From Ascaphus truei (Eukaryota; Chordata; Amphibia; Anura; Ascaphidae), in NCBI GenBank assembly GCA_036426205.1, contig CM071568.1, positions 227,424,777 to 227,488,776 on the forward strand: a stretch of DNA of 64,000 nucleotides, in the 5' to 3' direction. Each line of letters starts with the position of its first letter. Position 1 is the first letter of the stretch. Shown piece by piece: positions 11,633 through 26,737 of this stretch. Below the pieces are notes generated by a model. The model was not told the DNA's origin and searched no databases. It saw only the letters and a program-made list of their open reading frames with translations. A program made the translations under genes and the position numbers.

Positions 11633-12699
11633 TTAGAGAAGGCTAGTCCTAGCGGTGCTTGACATGATGGTAAGAAAATGAGACAACTGGGTGGGGGCAG
11701 ATGTCGCGTTACGTTCAAGCTGTTGGAATGCTTCTTTCAGACAGTGGATTTGACTTAATGGTGGGTAGAGACGGTCCTTGCAAAGGAGAAAGTTGCGAGC
11801 AGGGAGGCCTTTAGTAGTAAATTACACATATCCAGATGGAGAGGATAAGGGCATGCATCAACGTTTTAGCAGTAGTGTCTCATTGGAAAGGGTGCATCTT
11901 GCAAATGTTACGCAGGAAGAATTAACCGTTTTAGCCAGGACATGAATTTGGGTAAACTAGAGGGATTGAAATGTTACAGCTTGGCATCATGCTTTGATAC
12001 GGGGTGGATGGTGAATAAAAATAGGGGATATTATATCAAGTTTAGGAGGAAATGAGGGGCCCAGTTTTCTACATGTTAAGTTTTTGAGGTAGCGTCGTGC
12101 CATCCAAGAGTATATGGCTAAGAGGCAGTCCGATTTGGGATTGGAGTGCAGGTGTTGAGTGTTAGGTGTGGATAGCTAATCTATGTATCATTTGCGTAGT
12201 AGGGGTACTTAAAGCCAGCGGAGTTGATGAGGTCACTAAATGGTGTAAGAGTGAGATGAGAGGAGCCAAACAGAGACCTAAGGTATGATCAACAGGGATG
12301 GAGGGTCAGCTGACAATGACACGGAAGGAGCAGTGGGGGGGAGAGTAATGGAAGAACAAAGATAAAGCTATGAGTGTACTAAATAAACAGTATTGAAAGC
12401 CACAAAGAGATCAAGTAGGAATCCGGGAATAATTACCTTTTTGATCTTTCTTTACGAAGATCTACAGACATCTATACAAAGGTATCACTACATACAATGA
12501 CTACATTTTCTAAGGATCAATAAGGCTTCTAGAAAACTTTAAACTTGCATACTGTGTGTGAAAAGATGGAACAAATTAGTCCCATTTTTCATATATGCCA
12601 GTATCCTCCCGAATAATACCTAATATTTACTTTCCTTGGCTGACTGGACCTGTAGCACAGAGCAGAGTGGTGCTTAGCTTATTCCTGTAGCCTATATGG

Positions 12700-12883
12700 C
12701 AGGGTTTGCCAACTCCAGTCCTCAAGGGCCACCAGCAGGTCAGGTTTAAGGCTATCCCTGATTCAGCACAGGTGGCTCAATCAAAATGATTGAGCCACTG
12801 AGTGAGCCAGCTGTGTTGAAGCAGGGATAACCCCAATACCTGGCCTGTTGGTGGCTCTTGAGGACTGGAGTTGCACACTCCTG
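12700..12883. mobile_element. hAT-like palindromic MITE with 8-bp target duplication
   Basis: Terminal repeats begin CAGGGTTTGCCAACTCC and end GGAGTTGCACACTCCTG. Flanks are CTATATGG and CAATATGG, an 8-bp duplication with one mismatch, as expected for hAT elements. Arms include 'aagggccaccagcaggtca' and its reverse. Confidence 0.85.
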
Positions 12884-12962
12884 CAATATGGGGATATCTA
12901 TTAAGAGCTCATCCAGTGGCACCTGTGGTTATTGTCATTGTGCACCTCTTTCCTATCTGTAG

Positions 12963-13126
12963 TCCCTGAAGAATATCGGTGCCGTCGTTGCCATGACAGG
13001 CGATGGGGTGAATGATGCAGTGGCTCTGAAGGCTGCAGACTTGGAATCGCAATGGGTAAAACTGGAACGGTATGTCTGTAAGAAGCAGCCGACATGATCC
13101 TTGTGGAGATGATTTTAATACAATAT
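12963..13126 (+). CDS. ATP2C1: ATP2C1 exon with the TGDGVND hinge motif (several indels)
   Basis: The exon begins after tatctgtag and ends before gtgagt. The first frame encodes [20 protein letters not shown], then [14 protein letters not shown] is the invariant Mg2+/phosphate-site motif of the P domain in P-type ATPases. Downstream, the expected (L)[13 protein letters not shown] and [12 protein letters not shown] are present but in changing frames. I count four missing bases (in gac-att, aag-gaa, gtg-gac-gat and ata-at) and one extra t (acgg-t-atg). Expected length is 167 and observed 164, exactly the net of these changes. The reading frame as given terminates inside the exon. Confidence 0.95.
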
Positions 13127-13264
13127 GTGAGTCAAATGTAATGCAACTTGAAGACGTTCTAGTTAGCCAGATATAGGCACTCATAGGATGTAGGAATTGA
13201 CATTGTATGTCAACCAAAGCACTGTTGACTCAATATGGGTGAACTTACCAATACTTCCGTTCAT

Positions 13265-15390
13265 TTTTTGTAACGTTCAAAAGAGGGCAAACCTTAGAGG
13301 GAGGGGGAAGAGGCATAGAAGAGGAGAATAGGAAAGCGCAAGGAAAGAGGAAGAAAGGAGGGGAGGTGGGGGGGGGGAAGAGACGAGGAGTGTGGGGTTG
13401 TGCGGCGGGGTAGGATCAATGGCGAAAAGTGACAGAGAAAGTATCTAATATGCTTCAATGGCTGGAGGCAATGGAAACGGGGAGATTAGGGGGGAGCGAG
13501 AAACAAATTGGGGGGGTGGGGAAGGAGGTAGGGATGAGGCGATGGAGAAGGTGGGTGGGGGGGATGGGGCCGGTGGTTAGGGAAGGCAGATGGGGAAGGA
13601 AACCAGTGGAAGGATGAGTTATGTAGGGGAGGAGTGCTGGTGGTGGGTGGTAATGATTGTAGCGGCGGAGGGCGGGGACATAATTAGCGCCAGGGCGGGG
13701 AGGGAGGCAGCGATAGGAGACAAGAAAGATGCTGAAAAGAGGGTCCATCTCTATCAGGGGACAGGCAGGTTCGAATAACACCCGGGCAAGAGTGCAGGGT
13801 GCGTGGGAGAAGGAGTGGGACGGGAAGGGGGATGAACGAGCGAAGGGAGGTGTAGGGGAGACTAGGTGGGAAACACGAAGAAAGGAATGCCGACTAGGTC
13901 GGCGACGGTAATGAGGCCTGAAGAAGAGAAGAAGCGGATTTGAGAAGGGGTGACAATTTAGAAGGATAAGAGGTGTCGGGAAAAGAAGCAGAGGGGGGAG
14001 AGCGGATTGAGTGTGGCAAAGGTGCGGGAGATACAGGAAGAATAGCATCGGCGTGTAGACTGAGTGTTATCGAAAGTGAAAGAATTCATAGATGTACATA
14101 GGGTACCTGGGAGGTTAATGCGTGACGGGGTCGAAGGCGCCGAAGAACATGGTCAATCGGGTGAAGAAGCCGAAAAACGTAAAGCCGCGGTTCGGGATTC
14201 AAAGGTAGGATGGAGCAGAGGGGGGGGAAGGTGGCGGGGGAAGGAGCGGAAGTGTACAGAGAGGACAGTAGAAACAGCTAGGAGGGTAGTAAAGAGGCAA
14301 AACGGGGAAATTAACAAGGATCAATGCCTTTAGGGAGGTGGCAATAAAAATATAATGCGATAGTCAGGAAGAGGGATACTATGGAGTGGAAGGGAATGGA
14401 GATGAAGAGCAAGGGAAGCGCAGAGAGGGCGCGGTGCAAAGCAGCAGAGGAAGTCGGATAGAGTGGGAACCGGAAAGAGATATGTAGGATGGGATGAGAA
14501 ATGGGTTTAGATTCGAAGGGAAAAGCGAGAGGGGTCGGCATGAAGGGTGGGGGAAAGGGCGAAAAGGAGGGGAGGAGTAGTGGGAGGGGGGGTAGGGATG
14601 TAGAAGGGGAGAGAAGCCCGTGTGGGTCGGAGGGGATGGTGGACGAGAGGAGGTGGGGAGTAGTTAAGGGCTCAGAAGGTGAATGAGAGATGGGGGAGTG
14701 GCGTACGATGAACGACGTAGAAGGTCAGGTAGGTGGAGGCACATGAACATAAAGAAAAGACTCATGCGTAAAAGAGGGGAGGCTATGACGCGAGCACATC
14801 TACACGGCAATGCAGACAGCGGGGGTGGGGCATGATAGCGTATGGTCGATAGGCAAGGGGAATTGGGGGGGATAAAGGCAGGTCTGATCAGAGATCTCGA
14901 AGAGCAATAAGGAGGGGCGATGAAAATAACCAGGTTTGGTGTGTTGGGGAAAAAAAACGAGAATACGGGGTGGGGGAAAGGGTTGCGGCAGGGTTTTCAA
15001 GATTGTACAAAAGGAGAGTAGGGGAGTTCATAGCTCCTATGACAAAGGGATGTAGGGGGCAGAGAGGAAAGAGAGGTAGTAGGAACCGAGTGTGCCGCTG
15101 CGGGGGGGGCAACAGGTTGAAAGTCGGATAAAGCTAGAGAGGCGGAAGGGGGGGCCAAGGGGTAGGGGGGGCGGAAAGATGCTGGGAAGAAGCAAAACGA
15201 GGAAGGCAATGAAAAAAGGTGGGCGAAGGGGGGTTAGGACTAAAGGGGATGATAGAATGAAGAGCGGCGTGGGAGATTGGAAGGAGGGGATGAGGGGGGA
15301 TTTGGGATTGACGAGGAAAATAATGATGGTGGGGGGGAGCGCAAAAGAAACGGAGGAAGGGAGGAGAGGCGGGTGATGGGAGGAATGCCT
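13265..15390. repeat. Long noisy polypurine (G/A-rich) tract
   Basis: About 2.1 kb almost entirely of G and A on the plus strand, rich in GGGG, GAGG and GGAA runs. No fixed unit can be followed. Open frames in it are compositional. It may be a purine minisatellite whose periodicity is lost through base-calling errors; the pyrimidine array at 57330-57655 shows what a cleaner relative might look like. Located in an ATP2C1 intron. Confidence 0.75.
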
Positions 15391-15542
15391 TTCCTTTTTT
15401 TTCCCCGGGTTTCCCCCCGTTGCAAACCGTTAATTGAGTGTTTTTAACTGCCATTGTAGTGCAAATTGTCAAATACTCCGTAACTGCTTTTATTCAATTT
15501 AAAATATTGTTAACATTGTGTGCTGCGGTTTGGTTACAAACT

Positions 15543-16140
15543 TTTAACGTCATGTAATAGTGTTCCTACACTTGCATATAAACGGTAAGGTGATATATTT
15601 TCTAGTCACTTGTAACCTTGTAGCTATTTGGATACCCTAAAACAGTGTTATCTACAAGGGTTGCTAGGCACTGTTGGTTTCCCACGGTCTCACCGAAAGG
15701 TTCTCTGCTAATTCAGGTCATTAGAAAATTGTACCCAAATACAGAATACTTACTTACAATGAATATCGATCTCCGAGCGGCTTATTAGAGAGCGGGTTGG
15801 GGTTCCTTACCAGCATCTGATATCCGACGACGTATTTATAGAGGGTTGGGGTTCCTTACAATGCATCTGATCTCAGACGCGCTATTGGAGAGGGTTGGGA
15901 TGCCTCAGTAATTTCATACTATTGATCTTCCTTAACCACCAAAGGTTGGAAACCAACGCCCTAGGTTGCAGAATGTTGCAATAAATAGACTGTGACTTCA
16001 CAGCAACATTCTTTTCCCAGTAGTTTAAAACATAATTGGTGACTTTGTATTAAACTCCCAAGGTAGCATTTGCCTCTCCTGTAAAGGAGAAGTCAGTTTT
16101 CATTCTGAACACTTCCCTTGCCTTTGAGCAGAATTGTGTG
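15543..16140. repeat. Noisy second copy of the segment at 1-592
   Basis: It starts 'taacgtcatgtaatagtg' exactly as base 1 does and follows it through the hAT element, 'ttgcagaatgtt', 'cagcaa.attcttttcccagta' and 'gaattgtgtgta', ending before the TG repeat. It differs by frequent 1-3 base insertions, deletions and changes. The tandem 49-bp units are regular in the first copy and garbled here. Confidence 0.92.
15643..15958. mobile_element. hAT-like MITE, noisy duplicate of 101-415
   Basis: CAGTGTTATCTACAAGGG start and GGTTGGAAACCAACG end, with three damaged 49-bp units between. It is the same insertion as at 101-415, not an independent one, because the flanks match too. Confidence 0.8.
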
Positions 16141-16196
16141 TACATAGGGAAATGAACATGATGGTGTGGATTGGCGTGGTATGTGTGTGTGGTTTT

Positions 16197-16487
<291 letters not shown>

Positions 16488-16489
16488 CA

Positions 16490-17856
<1,367 letters not shown>

Positions 17857-18413
17857 TAAGTATAAAGCTTGTCACATCAGCGTTCTAACTTCAGAACCAT
17901 TGAACTGCTGATGAGGTTCTTCTTGTTAGACCACTCATTCTCTATGTTGAGTTGTGAAATTTGCTTGTAGAAGACATACTTGCCATGTGTATGTCAGCAA
18001 GAAGACAATCGTCAAAAGAAAACCAACGATTCATGGCTTAGTTTTATATTCATTTGTTCTACCTACTGTACCGTAACAATTGTTACCAACTTAAGATCTT
18101 TTATTTGTTCCTTCACTTTTCTAAATATTTTAGTTGGGTCATTGCCACACTCTTATTTTCTGTGTACTGTACATCTGTTCTCTTATGGCATGAACCATAT
18201 GCATTTTATGTAGATCAGCTAATCTGAGAAGTAATTCATTACTATTGATTTAGGATTTCCATTGCCTTCCAAAGGCAGGTCTCCTGGTATAGGAAATGCC
18301 ATATTCTGTCAGGGAGCAGTGTTGCAAAGGAGCCACAAACCAAGAGGTTACTTACCCATTGCTACAACACATCGGCCTATTGTATTGATCTTTGGAAATA
18401 TTTCCTTCAACAG

Positions 18414-18530
18414 GAGTATAGCTGCATTGACTTTAATATCCCTTGCTACGTTAATGAACTTTCCTAATCCTCTCAACGCCATGCAGATTTTGTGGATTAA
18501 TATCATTATGGATGGCCCCCCAGCCCAAAG
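18414..18530 (+). CDS. ATP2C1: ATP2C1 exon, M5-M6 with ion-binding Asn/Asp (intact)
   Basis: This 117-nt exon encodes [20 protein letters not shown], then [18 protein letters not shown], ending ag|gtaaca. The N and D of WINIIMD in helix 6 are the residues that, with a Glu of helix 4, form the single Ca2+/Mn2+ site of SPCA pumps. The Gln of GPPAQ is the position tied to Mn2+ selectivity in the yeast homologue Pmr1 (family knowledge). All are present, so the encoded pump should be functional over this part. Confidence 0.98.
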
Positions 18531-19189
18531 GTAACAATTCTATAAGCATCTTATATACATCATTTTGAAAGTTTGTTCCTTGAAATGTATTATGTAACAA
18601 ATATTTTTTGGGGGAGATCCGCTTTAAATGGCTTATTTTCACTTTCATGGTCAAGATAAAACAAGCAATGCTGGTTATAGGGACAATCCCTTCTTGGGTT
18701 AGAGTGAATTTATGGCATTGACATGTATAATAGGTTAAATTAGGGGTGCTTAGATAAAAAGGGGCTCCTTGCTCAGCTGGTATATAAATGTAGTTTTAAC
18801 ATAAGGTGCATAAACAGGATTGATATGAGAGATAGTCACAGGAAGGGAAAGTCTCTGTATGTCGCACTCGGATGTAACGTTGAATTGGTGATAGGTATAT
18901 AAAAATGAACTTTTAATACATAGAATTAAAATGAAGTCAAATTAGAGAACAAAAACTTGACGGTGAATATATACAATGATGCAAACTAATTAAAAACTGT
19001 GTACAGAAACCAAGGGATAAAGTTTAACGATATCTGAGTGTGGTGTTCAGTAAAGTATACACCCCAAATCACAATGTGAATAGTATATACTAATGATAAC
19101 CACTAGTATTGTAGATATCACCCACTCATAATTAAGTGGATAAAGCCCACTAGTGGAGTAGGTAAAGCTTAGCTCAATTAAAACAGTTT

Positions 19190-19641
19190 TAAATAATTAT
19201 GGTCTCTGTCCTCTGATCGAAAGGTGTAAGTGTGACCCCCCTTTTTAACGATCTAGTAGAAGGATGTATATATAAGATGGTGAGAGTAACCATTATCACC
19301 AATTCAACGTTCAATAGTGTAGCAGATACTGGTTTCGTGTTAACTCTATTGGGAATAATACAGGCTCTAGATACAACGCTCTAATACTATCCACCTATAC
19401 CAGCTGTCTATCGCAGATGTCTGGCTCTGTACCTCAATATATATGAAATTATATTCTATACATCAGCAGTTCTTTGGATAGCTAGGTGTATATCATTACA
19501 CTACTATATCAGCCAGCAGCTGACCTATATCTCGATACTGCTTACTCTCACCATCTTATATATACATCCTTCTACTAGATCGTTAAAAAGGGGGGTCACA
19601 CTTACACCTTTCGATCAGAGGACAGAGACCATAATTATTTA
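19190..19641. repeat. Perfect 100-bp inverted repeat with 252-bp spacer
   Basis: Bases 19190-19289 (starting taaataattatggtctctg) are the exact reverse complement of 19542-19641. Arms contain 'gacccccctttttaacgatc'. The spacer has no reading frame of note. Perfect arms suggest a very young foldback element or recent inverted duplication in the ATP2C1 intron. Confidence 0.93.
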
Positions 19642-20164
19642 CTATTTTTACTCTTGTACCCCGGAACCCTGGCTGCAGTGGAAGCACTGCATGCTAAGAG
19701 ATAATGGGGAAAAGCAGGGTTGCGGACCTGCCTGACATGTGTGAATGTGCTCACAAGTAATATTTGTATTTGCTGTACTATGGTACTGGAAGGTGACTTT
19801 ATTTATTAGCTTTAAGATGGGATCTGAGTAGTACTGCAGAGTTGCATTTGTGGGGTGTGGATCTAAACCTGTTAGTATACATAGACCATTATTATAACAC
19901 TTTGCAATAAAGAATCCACAAAAAAAGCTTTTGTAATAGAAAATAACAAAAGTACAGTAAGGTAAAAGTGATATTTAATGGTGAACTGATATTTAAAAAA
20001 AAAATAATAAATTACGTTTTGAGCAACCCTCGGGTCCCTTTTTAAGACACGTTGGATCTCTGTACCATTTTCTATCTGTGTCTAAATAACCCATAATCTT
20101 ACTGCTCACACTGGCAAGCTTCATTTATCTCTTAAACATTTAGCATTGCTAAAAGAACTAATAA

Positions 20165-20920
<756 letters not shown>

Positions 20921-21159
20921 ATATGTATAAGCAGTTGGTTGGTGTACGGTAAGTGTAAAGGCATTTATTATCGTTTGATTGTTAGCATTATTGGTGGGAC
21001 TATTCCTGCGAATAGTAAGTCTAAAGTTTGTCTTTTTGACGTCTAAGGAAAACAGACTTTATTCTGCTCAATGTGCTTCTGAACTGCAATGGAAAAGGCG
21101 ATTTCAATTGTTCTGCTAAATGTTTATATTTCTGTTTTTTTTTTTTTTTTTTTTGCCAG

Positions 21160-21255
21160 TTGCGGGATAATCTCATCACTCCCAGGGACACCACAATGAC
21201 ATTTACCTGCTTTGTGTTTTTTGACATGTTCAATGCTTTAAGTTCAAGGTCACAG
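21160..21255 (+). CDS. ATP2C1: ATP2C1 exon, [20 protein letters not shown] (intact)
   Basis: Exactly 32 codons, phase 0 at both ends, between tttgccag and cag|gtaagg. It encodes [20 protein letters not shown] and then [12 protein letters not shown], the M7-M8 loop and transmembrane helix 8. The polypyrimidine tract before it is 24 consecutive T. Confidence 0.98.
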
Positions 21256-21679
21256 GTAAGGAAGCATAACAAATCCCAACAATTAATATATTTCCTATTT
21301 TCTCTGTATTTAGTGAGTTAATTTTATTAAAAAACCTTCTTTAACAGAGTGGTGGCATCCAAGAAAAAAGGATAGTTGCCTTTCTATAAATTCATAATCC
21401 TTGACTTTTCTTTTTAAAACACAGTTGGAAATATATACTGTAATTACCAGGGTTATTGGTTGAAAACTATTAATATAATAGTAATATTTTTAAATTATTA
21501 CTCAGTTTTTATTGGTGAATTTTACAACATTAACTGAAATAAAACATACGAAGCAGTACAATGGTATTGGGGGAATGACAGAAATAATAATGGGGTGGAT
21601 ATAAAAAAGGGGGAAGGTGGGAGCACATACATTTGTAATACAGTGGTATTTACATGTCAGTTCTTATAAATGACATTCA

Positions 21680-22030
21680 CTGGTAGGGCCAACTCGTCCC
21701 GGGAAATTTGATTCTAAGGCAAGAGTTACAAATGGGCCTTTGATTTGTTGCCCGGGGGGGGGGGGGGGGCGACACCTCAAATGCCCTCATAAAAGGATTT
21801 TGAGCTGGTTGAGGCCTGGGATAGATGTGTGAGCAAGCCATGGTTGCCATAATCTCTGGGATTTGGCATATGAGTAAATCGTTAACTAGACATGTCAATT
21901 TCACTATCTGGCAGCTAAACCAGATTTTGTTTGTAATTTTAGCTATGGTGGGTATGACTTTATGTATCCAGAGGGCTGATATCTCTATCCTTGTTGCTAT
22001 TGTCACGTTTGAGATAAATGTATTCTAATA
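21680..22030 (-). pseudogene. 5'-truncated L1/Tx1-like LINE ORF2 C-terminus
   Basis: The minus-strand frame reads KIWFSCQIVKLTCLVND, matching RIWFVCQMEKLTSLVND at the end of the LINE at 27080-30836. A 3' untranslated tail probably continues towards 21500. Only the last part of the element is present. Confidence 0.75.
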
Positions 22031-22194
22031 GTAATATTTTAATGCTAAATGTGTCTGGCACTATGGAGTATGGTGTATTTGCACTGCACTACCACGTATT
22101 CTGTTCTATATCACAAGGTAGAAAAGTGGAACAGTGAAGGGGTTTGTGTGTTTATATAGTTGATTCCTTTTTGCAAATGTTGATTAATTTTTGA

Positions 22195-22605
<411 letters not shown>

Positions 22606-23209
22606 TAATTAAAAGTTCTTTGTGTACGGGTACCATATAAATATGTGCTATATAGTAAGAGCACTCGCGATGCTGAAGTTCACATGGCCACAGGTGCATG
22701 AACAGTGATATCCTTACGCAAAGGGGAATCGGCAAAATCCATGTAACACGAGATGAAGACCCTCCAGCGGTCTCAATGCAAAAAAACAATGAATTAATGA
22801 ATGTTGATCATTTTTAATTAATAAATTGCTTTTTTTTGTATTGAGACAACTGGCGTGCCTTCATTTCTTGTTATATTATAGAAATCTCTCTTGCCCCCTC
22901 TATTAGAAAAATTATAAAGATAGATTTATTTAACACATCATGAGATACAAACAATAATATGTGGGCAACGTATCGAGCCAAAAAAGAATCCTTTCTCAAG
23001 CTCAGGAGCTTGTATACATATATGTATGTGTAAATTCTTCAACTACTAGCTAAGGTTTTGTCAAACAGTGGCACTTTGTTTATCTAAAAATGTTTTGAGA
23101 AGTTTCTCCAATTGAATTTTCAAAGCAATAAGAGATATAGAGATTGCAGTGTTACGGTGCAATGTCAGTAGGAGCAAGTAGTTCTTATAGAAGCTGGTCG
23201 TGTTCCTTA

Positions 23210-23414
23210 GGCCTCGTCCAGGGTGAGAGCGAGCATGACGCTGATTAAGCAGGGGCGATTCCTGGCCATTTGAAATTTGTTGTGGGGTGGGGGTGGCCGT
23301 GACGTCCCAGAGCTGGTTTGACCTCATTGCGCGATTACTCTGGACCAACACATTGTCGCAATGTGTTTGATTGCGCTGAGTGTGTGCGTGCTCTGCTTTA
23401 CCCTGGACGTGGCC
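23210..23414. mobile_element. Harbinger-like MITE, GGCCTCGTCCAGG family
   Basis: Begins GGCCTCGTCCAGG after TTA and ends CCTGGACGTGGCC before GTA, so the 3-bp target duplication carries one change. Relatives: 41665-42143 and 56717-57016. Lies 57 bp before the last ATP2C1 exon. Confidence 0.75.
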
Positions 23415-23470
23415 GTATGCACAATAGGTACTTTCTACTAAAACCAATCTTTCTACTTGTCATCTTTCAG

Positions 23471-23598
23471 ATCTGCTGTTCTTAGTTGGACTTACATCTT
23501 CTGTGTGGATAGTGTCGGAAATCATAAAGAAGGTGGAGAGGAGCCACGAGGGGATTCAGAAGCGCAGTGGTTCCTCGTCTCTGTTTCTTGATGTATGA
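23471..23598 (+). CDS. ATP2C1: ATP2C1 terminal coding exon, M10 and C-tail (intact)
   Basis: Starting after atctttcag, the exon completes an Asp codon and encodes [20 protein letters not shown], then [20 protein letters not shown] and V before TGA at 23596-23598. [14 protein letters not shown] is transmembrane helix 10. The short Ser-rich cytosolic tail ends in LDV, in line with the EV-type end of a human isoform. SPCA1 pumps Ca2+ and Mn2+ into the Golgi lumen and is needed for glycosylation and secretion. Human haploinsufficiency causes Hailey-Hailey disease. The upstream A domain and phosphorylation site are outside the window. Confidence 0.97.
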
Positions 23599-26400
23599 TG
23601 CATATTGCATTCTTTTTTGTAATTACAAACTTGGGGAGTGGCGCTTTACTGAAAACTTTTTAAGTACTGTGAAAATCCAGAGGCTGGGAAAGCTGCTGAG
23701 GGCTTCTGACGAGCCCTTGTGTTATTTCTTCAGAGTGACTCACCTCCAAGGGGACACATCTTGGCGCAGTGAGGAGTTTGTAAAAGGTCATCTGAAAAGA
23801 ACAATTGAAATGTACCATTTTAGGGACAAATATGAATCTTTAAGTGGACTTGGAAGTTTCTAAAGTGCGTGCGTGTGTGAGTGATAAAAAAGGACACGTG
23901 ACTGGAAAAGGAGCAAAATATGTTGTGCATTTTCTTTGCCTTCTTTTGCCACCAAAATGTAACAAGCTTAGGTTTGAGCCTCTTGTGCAGTCAAACCGTA
24001 TAATTTATGTACTGTAGGTAAATGTTTTTGTTTCTTTTATATTAACCTAATCTGTTTAATGGTGGGGTTTTGGTACTAAAATGAGATTACATTTTTTTCC
24101 CCCCCGAAGTATGAATAGCATTCTAACTCTGGTTAAGATGGTGCCCCAGGCAAGTGCCATGTTTCAAATACCATATTTATTTTCTGTATCATGCATTGTA
24201 TGACCTGCTAGGAAGTCCGCTACATTTAGTATCATTCCTGTGCACTGTCCCATCACAGTTCTAACTTTTCCCTTCGTGATTGGGTAGTCCTATATTGAAG
24301 TTTTGCCTAATTAGGCGTCATTGCACCCTGCTGGTGCTGTGTGAAATTGAAACAAAAATGACTTATTGCTGCATGTCCATTTTGGTGGTTATTCACGAAC
24401 ACACACTTAATGCGGTTAATTTTTAACATTACATAACTACTGTAGAAATCAATTAAACTGTTCAGATTGAGGTTTTGTTGAAGCAGTTGTTAATGCACTG
24501 TAATCTTTTTAAAGTTGGATTGTTTTGGAACCAGATGCGTGTTTTCTTTTCCCCTTCACCTGTCTTGTACAGCTTGTCTATGAAATTAGAAAAATGTATC
24601 CTCTTTCACTGCTTTTGTCTGTAACATAAAGTTTCTTTGTACCACTTAATACTTTAATCATACCTCACGTGACTGTAACATATTTTTAAAAACGGATGTT
24701 ATTGTATACATCCCGTATTTTTTTTTTTCCTTTTAGCATCATCTTTTTTGAAATGTGTTAATCCTTGGCAGGTATTTTTGCCACTGGTAATAGCCGCCTG
24801 CATCTTCGTGTACAGTAGATGGATTGAGTCCTGGGAGTCTTATCTCTGCGGATTGTTCTGCAGTATCTAGTTCCTAAGAATCCTGCTCTTTGCTGAACAG
24901 CGTGGTGTTGGGTGGTGTTGAAAGCCGTATTACCCATCTCCGGAGCCACAGATTTAAGCTTTTTCAGCCCCGACCCTGGAGATCGGAAGTCTCCATCACA
25001 TGTTTTTGACATTTGTTTTTGCACACAACCATTTTCTTTTTTTTTTTTTTTTTTTTCCTGCACATACCAGCAACCTAATAATTGTCATTGAAGTGGTAAA
25101 GCATGTGTGTCTATTTCTACCTGTATAGTTAGGACACGGAAAATGCAGACAAACACAAAGCAGAGATTGACATGCTTTTTTTTTTTTTTTAAATTAAAGG
25201 ATTAGAACTGTGGAGTTATGAGCCCAAAGCAAGATCCATGCACCCGAGCTACACGGTTGAGGTATCTTTCTTTTTAGAAATAGCAAAGATGTACCTGTGG
25301 TTTAAAAAATAAAGAGTTAGCTTTTAGGTTTCTCCAAAAATAACTCTTCTGTGACATTTTTTTTTTTAAGGACGAATCATGAACATTTCAAATGTTTCAC
25401 TGGGTGTATAAATCGGATTAATTTGAATGTCACTTTAATTGATTTAGGATTCTTTTGTAATTTGATTTGCTGTTTTAATCTTCCTAAAATGTAGTTTCAC
25501 TTAGTCTGTTCTAGTCAATGTCCATTTTTCGAAATGGGCTAATGTCGTTTCCCAAATTACATTTCTTCCGAACCAAGTGCTGTTTTCGTGTAAAACTGCT
25601 GTACTGTAGTTCTGCTTGAAGAGGAAAAGGGCTAAAGCAATATCCCTACAGTATGTAAAAAATAATAGTACAGAGCACATTTTGTTCATTCTTAATCAGT
25701 GGCTCTCAGAACCAGCTATATTTTAGTTAGTGCGTACAAATGAGAAAAATCCTGTAAATTAAGAAGCCTTTATAAAGCATTTGTAAATGTTAACCCAAAG
25801 CAGAATATTATGCTTGCCTTTAGAGACAATGGCCCTTAGTCTTTATTCTTTAAACTGCGATGGCACCATTGACTTCAGTGGTGCTTTCTGTGCCAGTATC
25901 ACCGTTTACAGAGCAACGGCTACTGATCAGATTCTTCCGGACATATTTCTGTCTTTATGGTTAAACGTTACTGATATTGTTTTTACATTTGACTGCAAAT
26001 ACAGAGCACCGAAAATGTGAAAACTGCTTTAGATTGTTCCTTCACCAACTAGAGATTTGCATTAAAGACTAGAAGGAGAAACACTGACGGGAAATTGCTG
26101 CTTAAAGGTTTCTGTAAATTTGGAATTCATCTGGACACAGCATTGTACACGCAGCTGCAATTCTACTTCATCAAAATATTTATAGCACTGGAAATTACTG
26201 TCTGTTTTTATTAAATTTGTTTTCATTAACTGTGGAGCACCTTTGTTTTTCAGCCGTCTTCATTATTTTAATCTCAAATTGATCACAAAACCTATACTAA
26301 TTCAAGTGGTACTTTTCTATTGCTTTTCAGAAAATGAAATGCTGATTTGATATTGAATCTGTTGTGTTCTGTTCGAAGTGATATCAAAATGAATAAATAT
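23599..26400 (+). other. ATP2C1: ATP2C1 3' UTR and candidate polyadenylation signals
   Basis: Long A/T-rich sequence without exons follows the stop. AATAAA hexamers occur at 25308-25313 and 26392-26397, and a weaker ACATAAAG near 24625. Which one is used cannot be told from sequence alone. Several T runs (for example 25039-25056 and 25178-25190) mark the stretch. Confidence 0.5.
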
Positions 26401-26737
26401 AGGCATTCCTTAAAAATAATTCAGATTTAATTATCTGTTAAATTACTTCATCAATGTTTCTGTTCCCAAAGGAAAGTCCTTTTGTAGCCAAAAAATGTTG
26501 ATGTAAATTGTATTATTGAATCCTATTTTTATTTACATCTGTCTGTTATATTTTTTTTTAGATTGGTATTTTTAGAAGTGTCCTCGCATATAACTTAAAC
26601 ATTAAGCAGGTGAAATGCATTATTATGATAACAGAATGTACATTTTGTAATTTGACTTCTATAAATACTGTTTCCACATAATTGCATTATTTCCTAGTAG
26701 AAGCATGCCCTTGTTTCTCTTAATGTTAAGTGCAGTA

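Noticed and set aside
4659..13126. ATP2C1 as a true pseudogene copy
   Set aside because: Defects are almost only small indels, the last six exons are intact and the exon order is uninterrupted, so a technical cause is more likely.
13429..15472. Many open frames on both strands in the purine tract
   Set aside because: G/A-only or C/T-only sequence contains few stop codons; no family similarity or splice structure.
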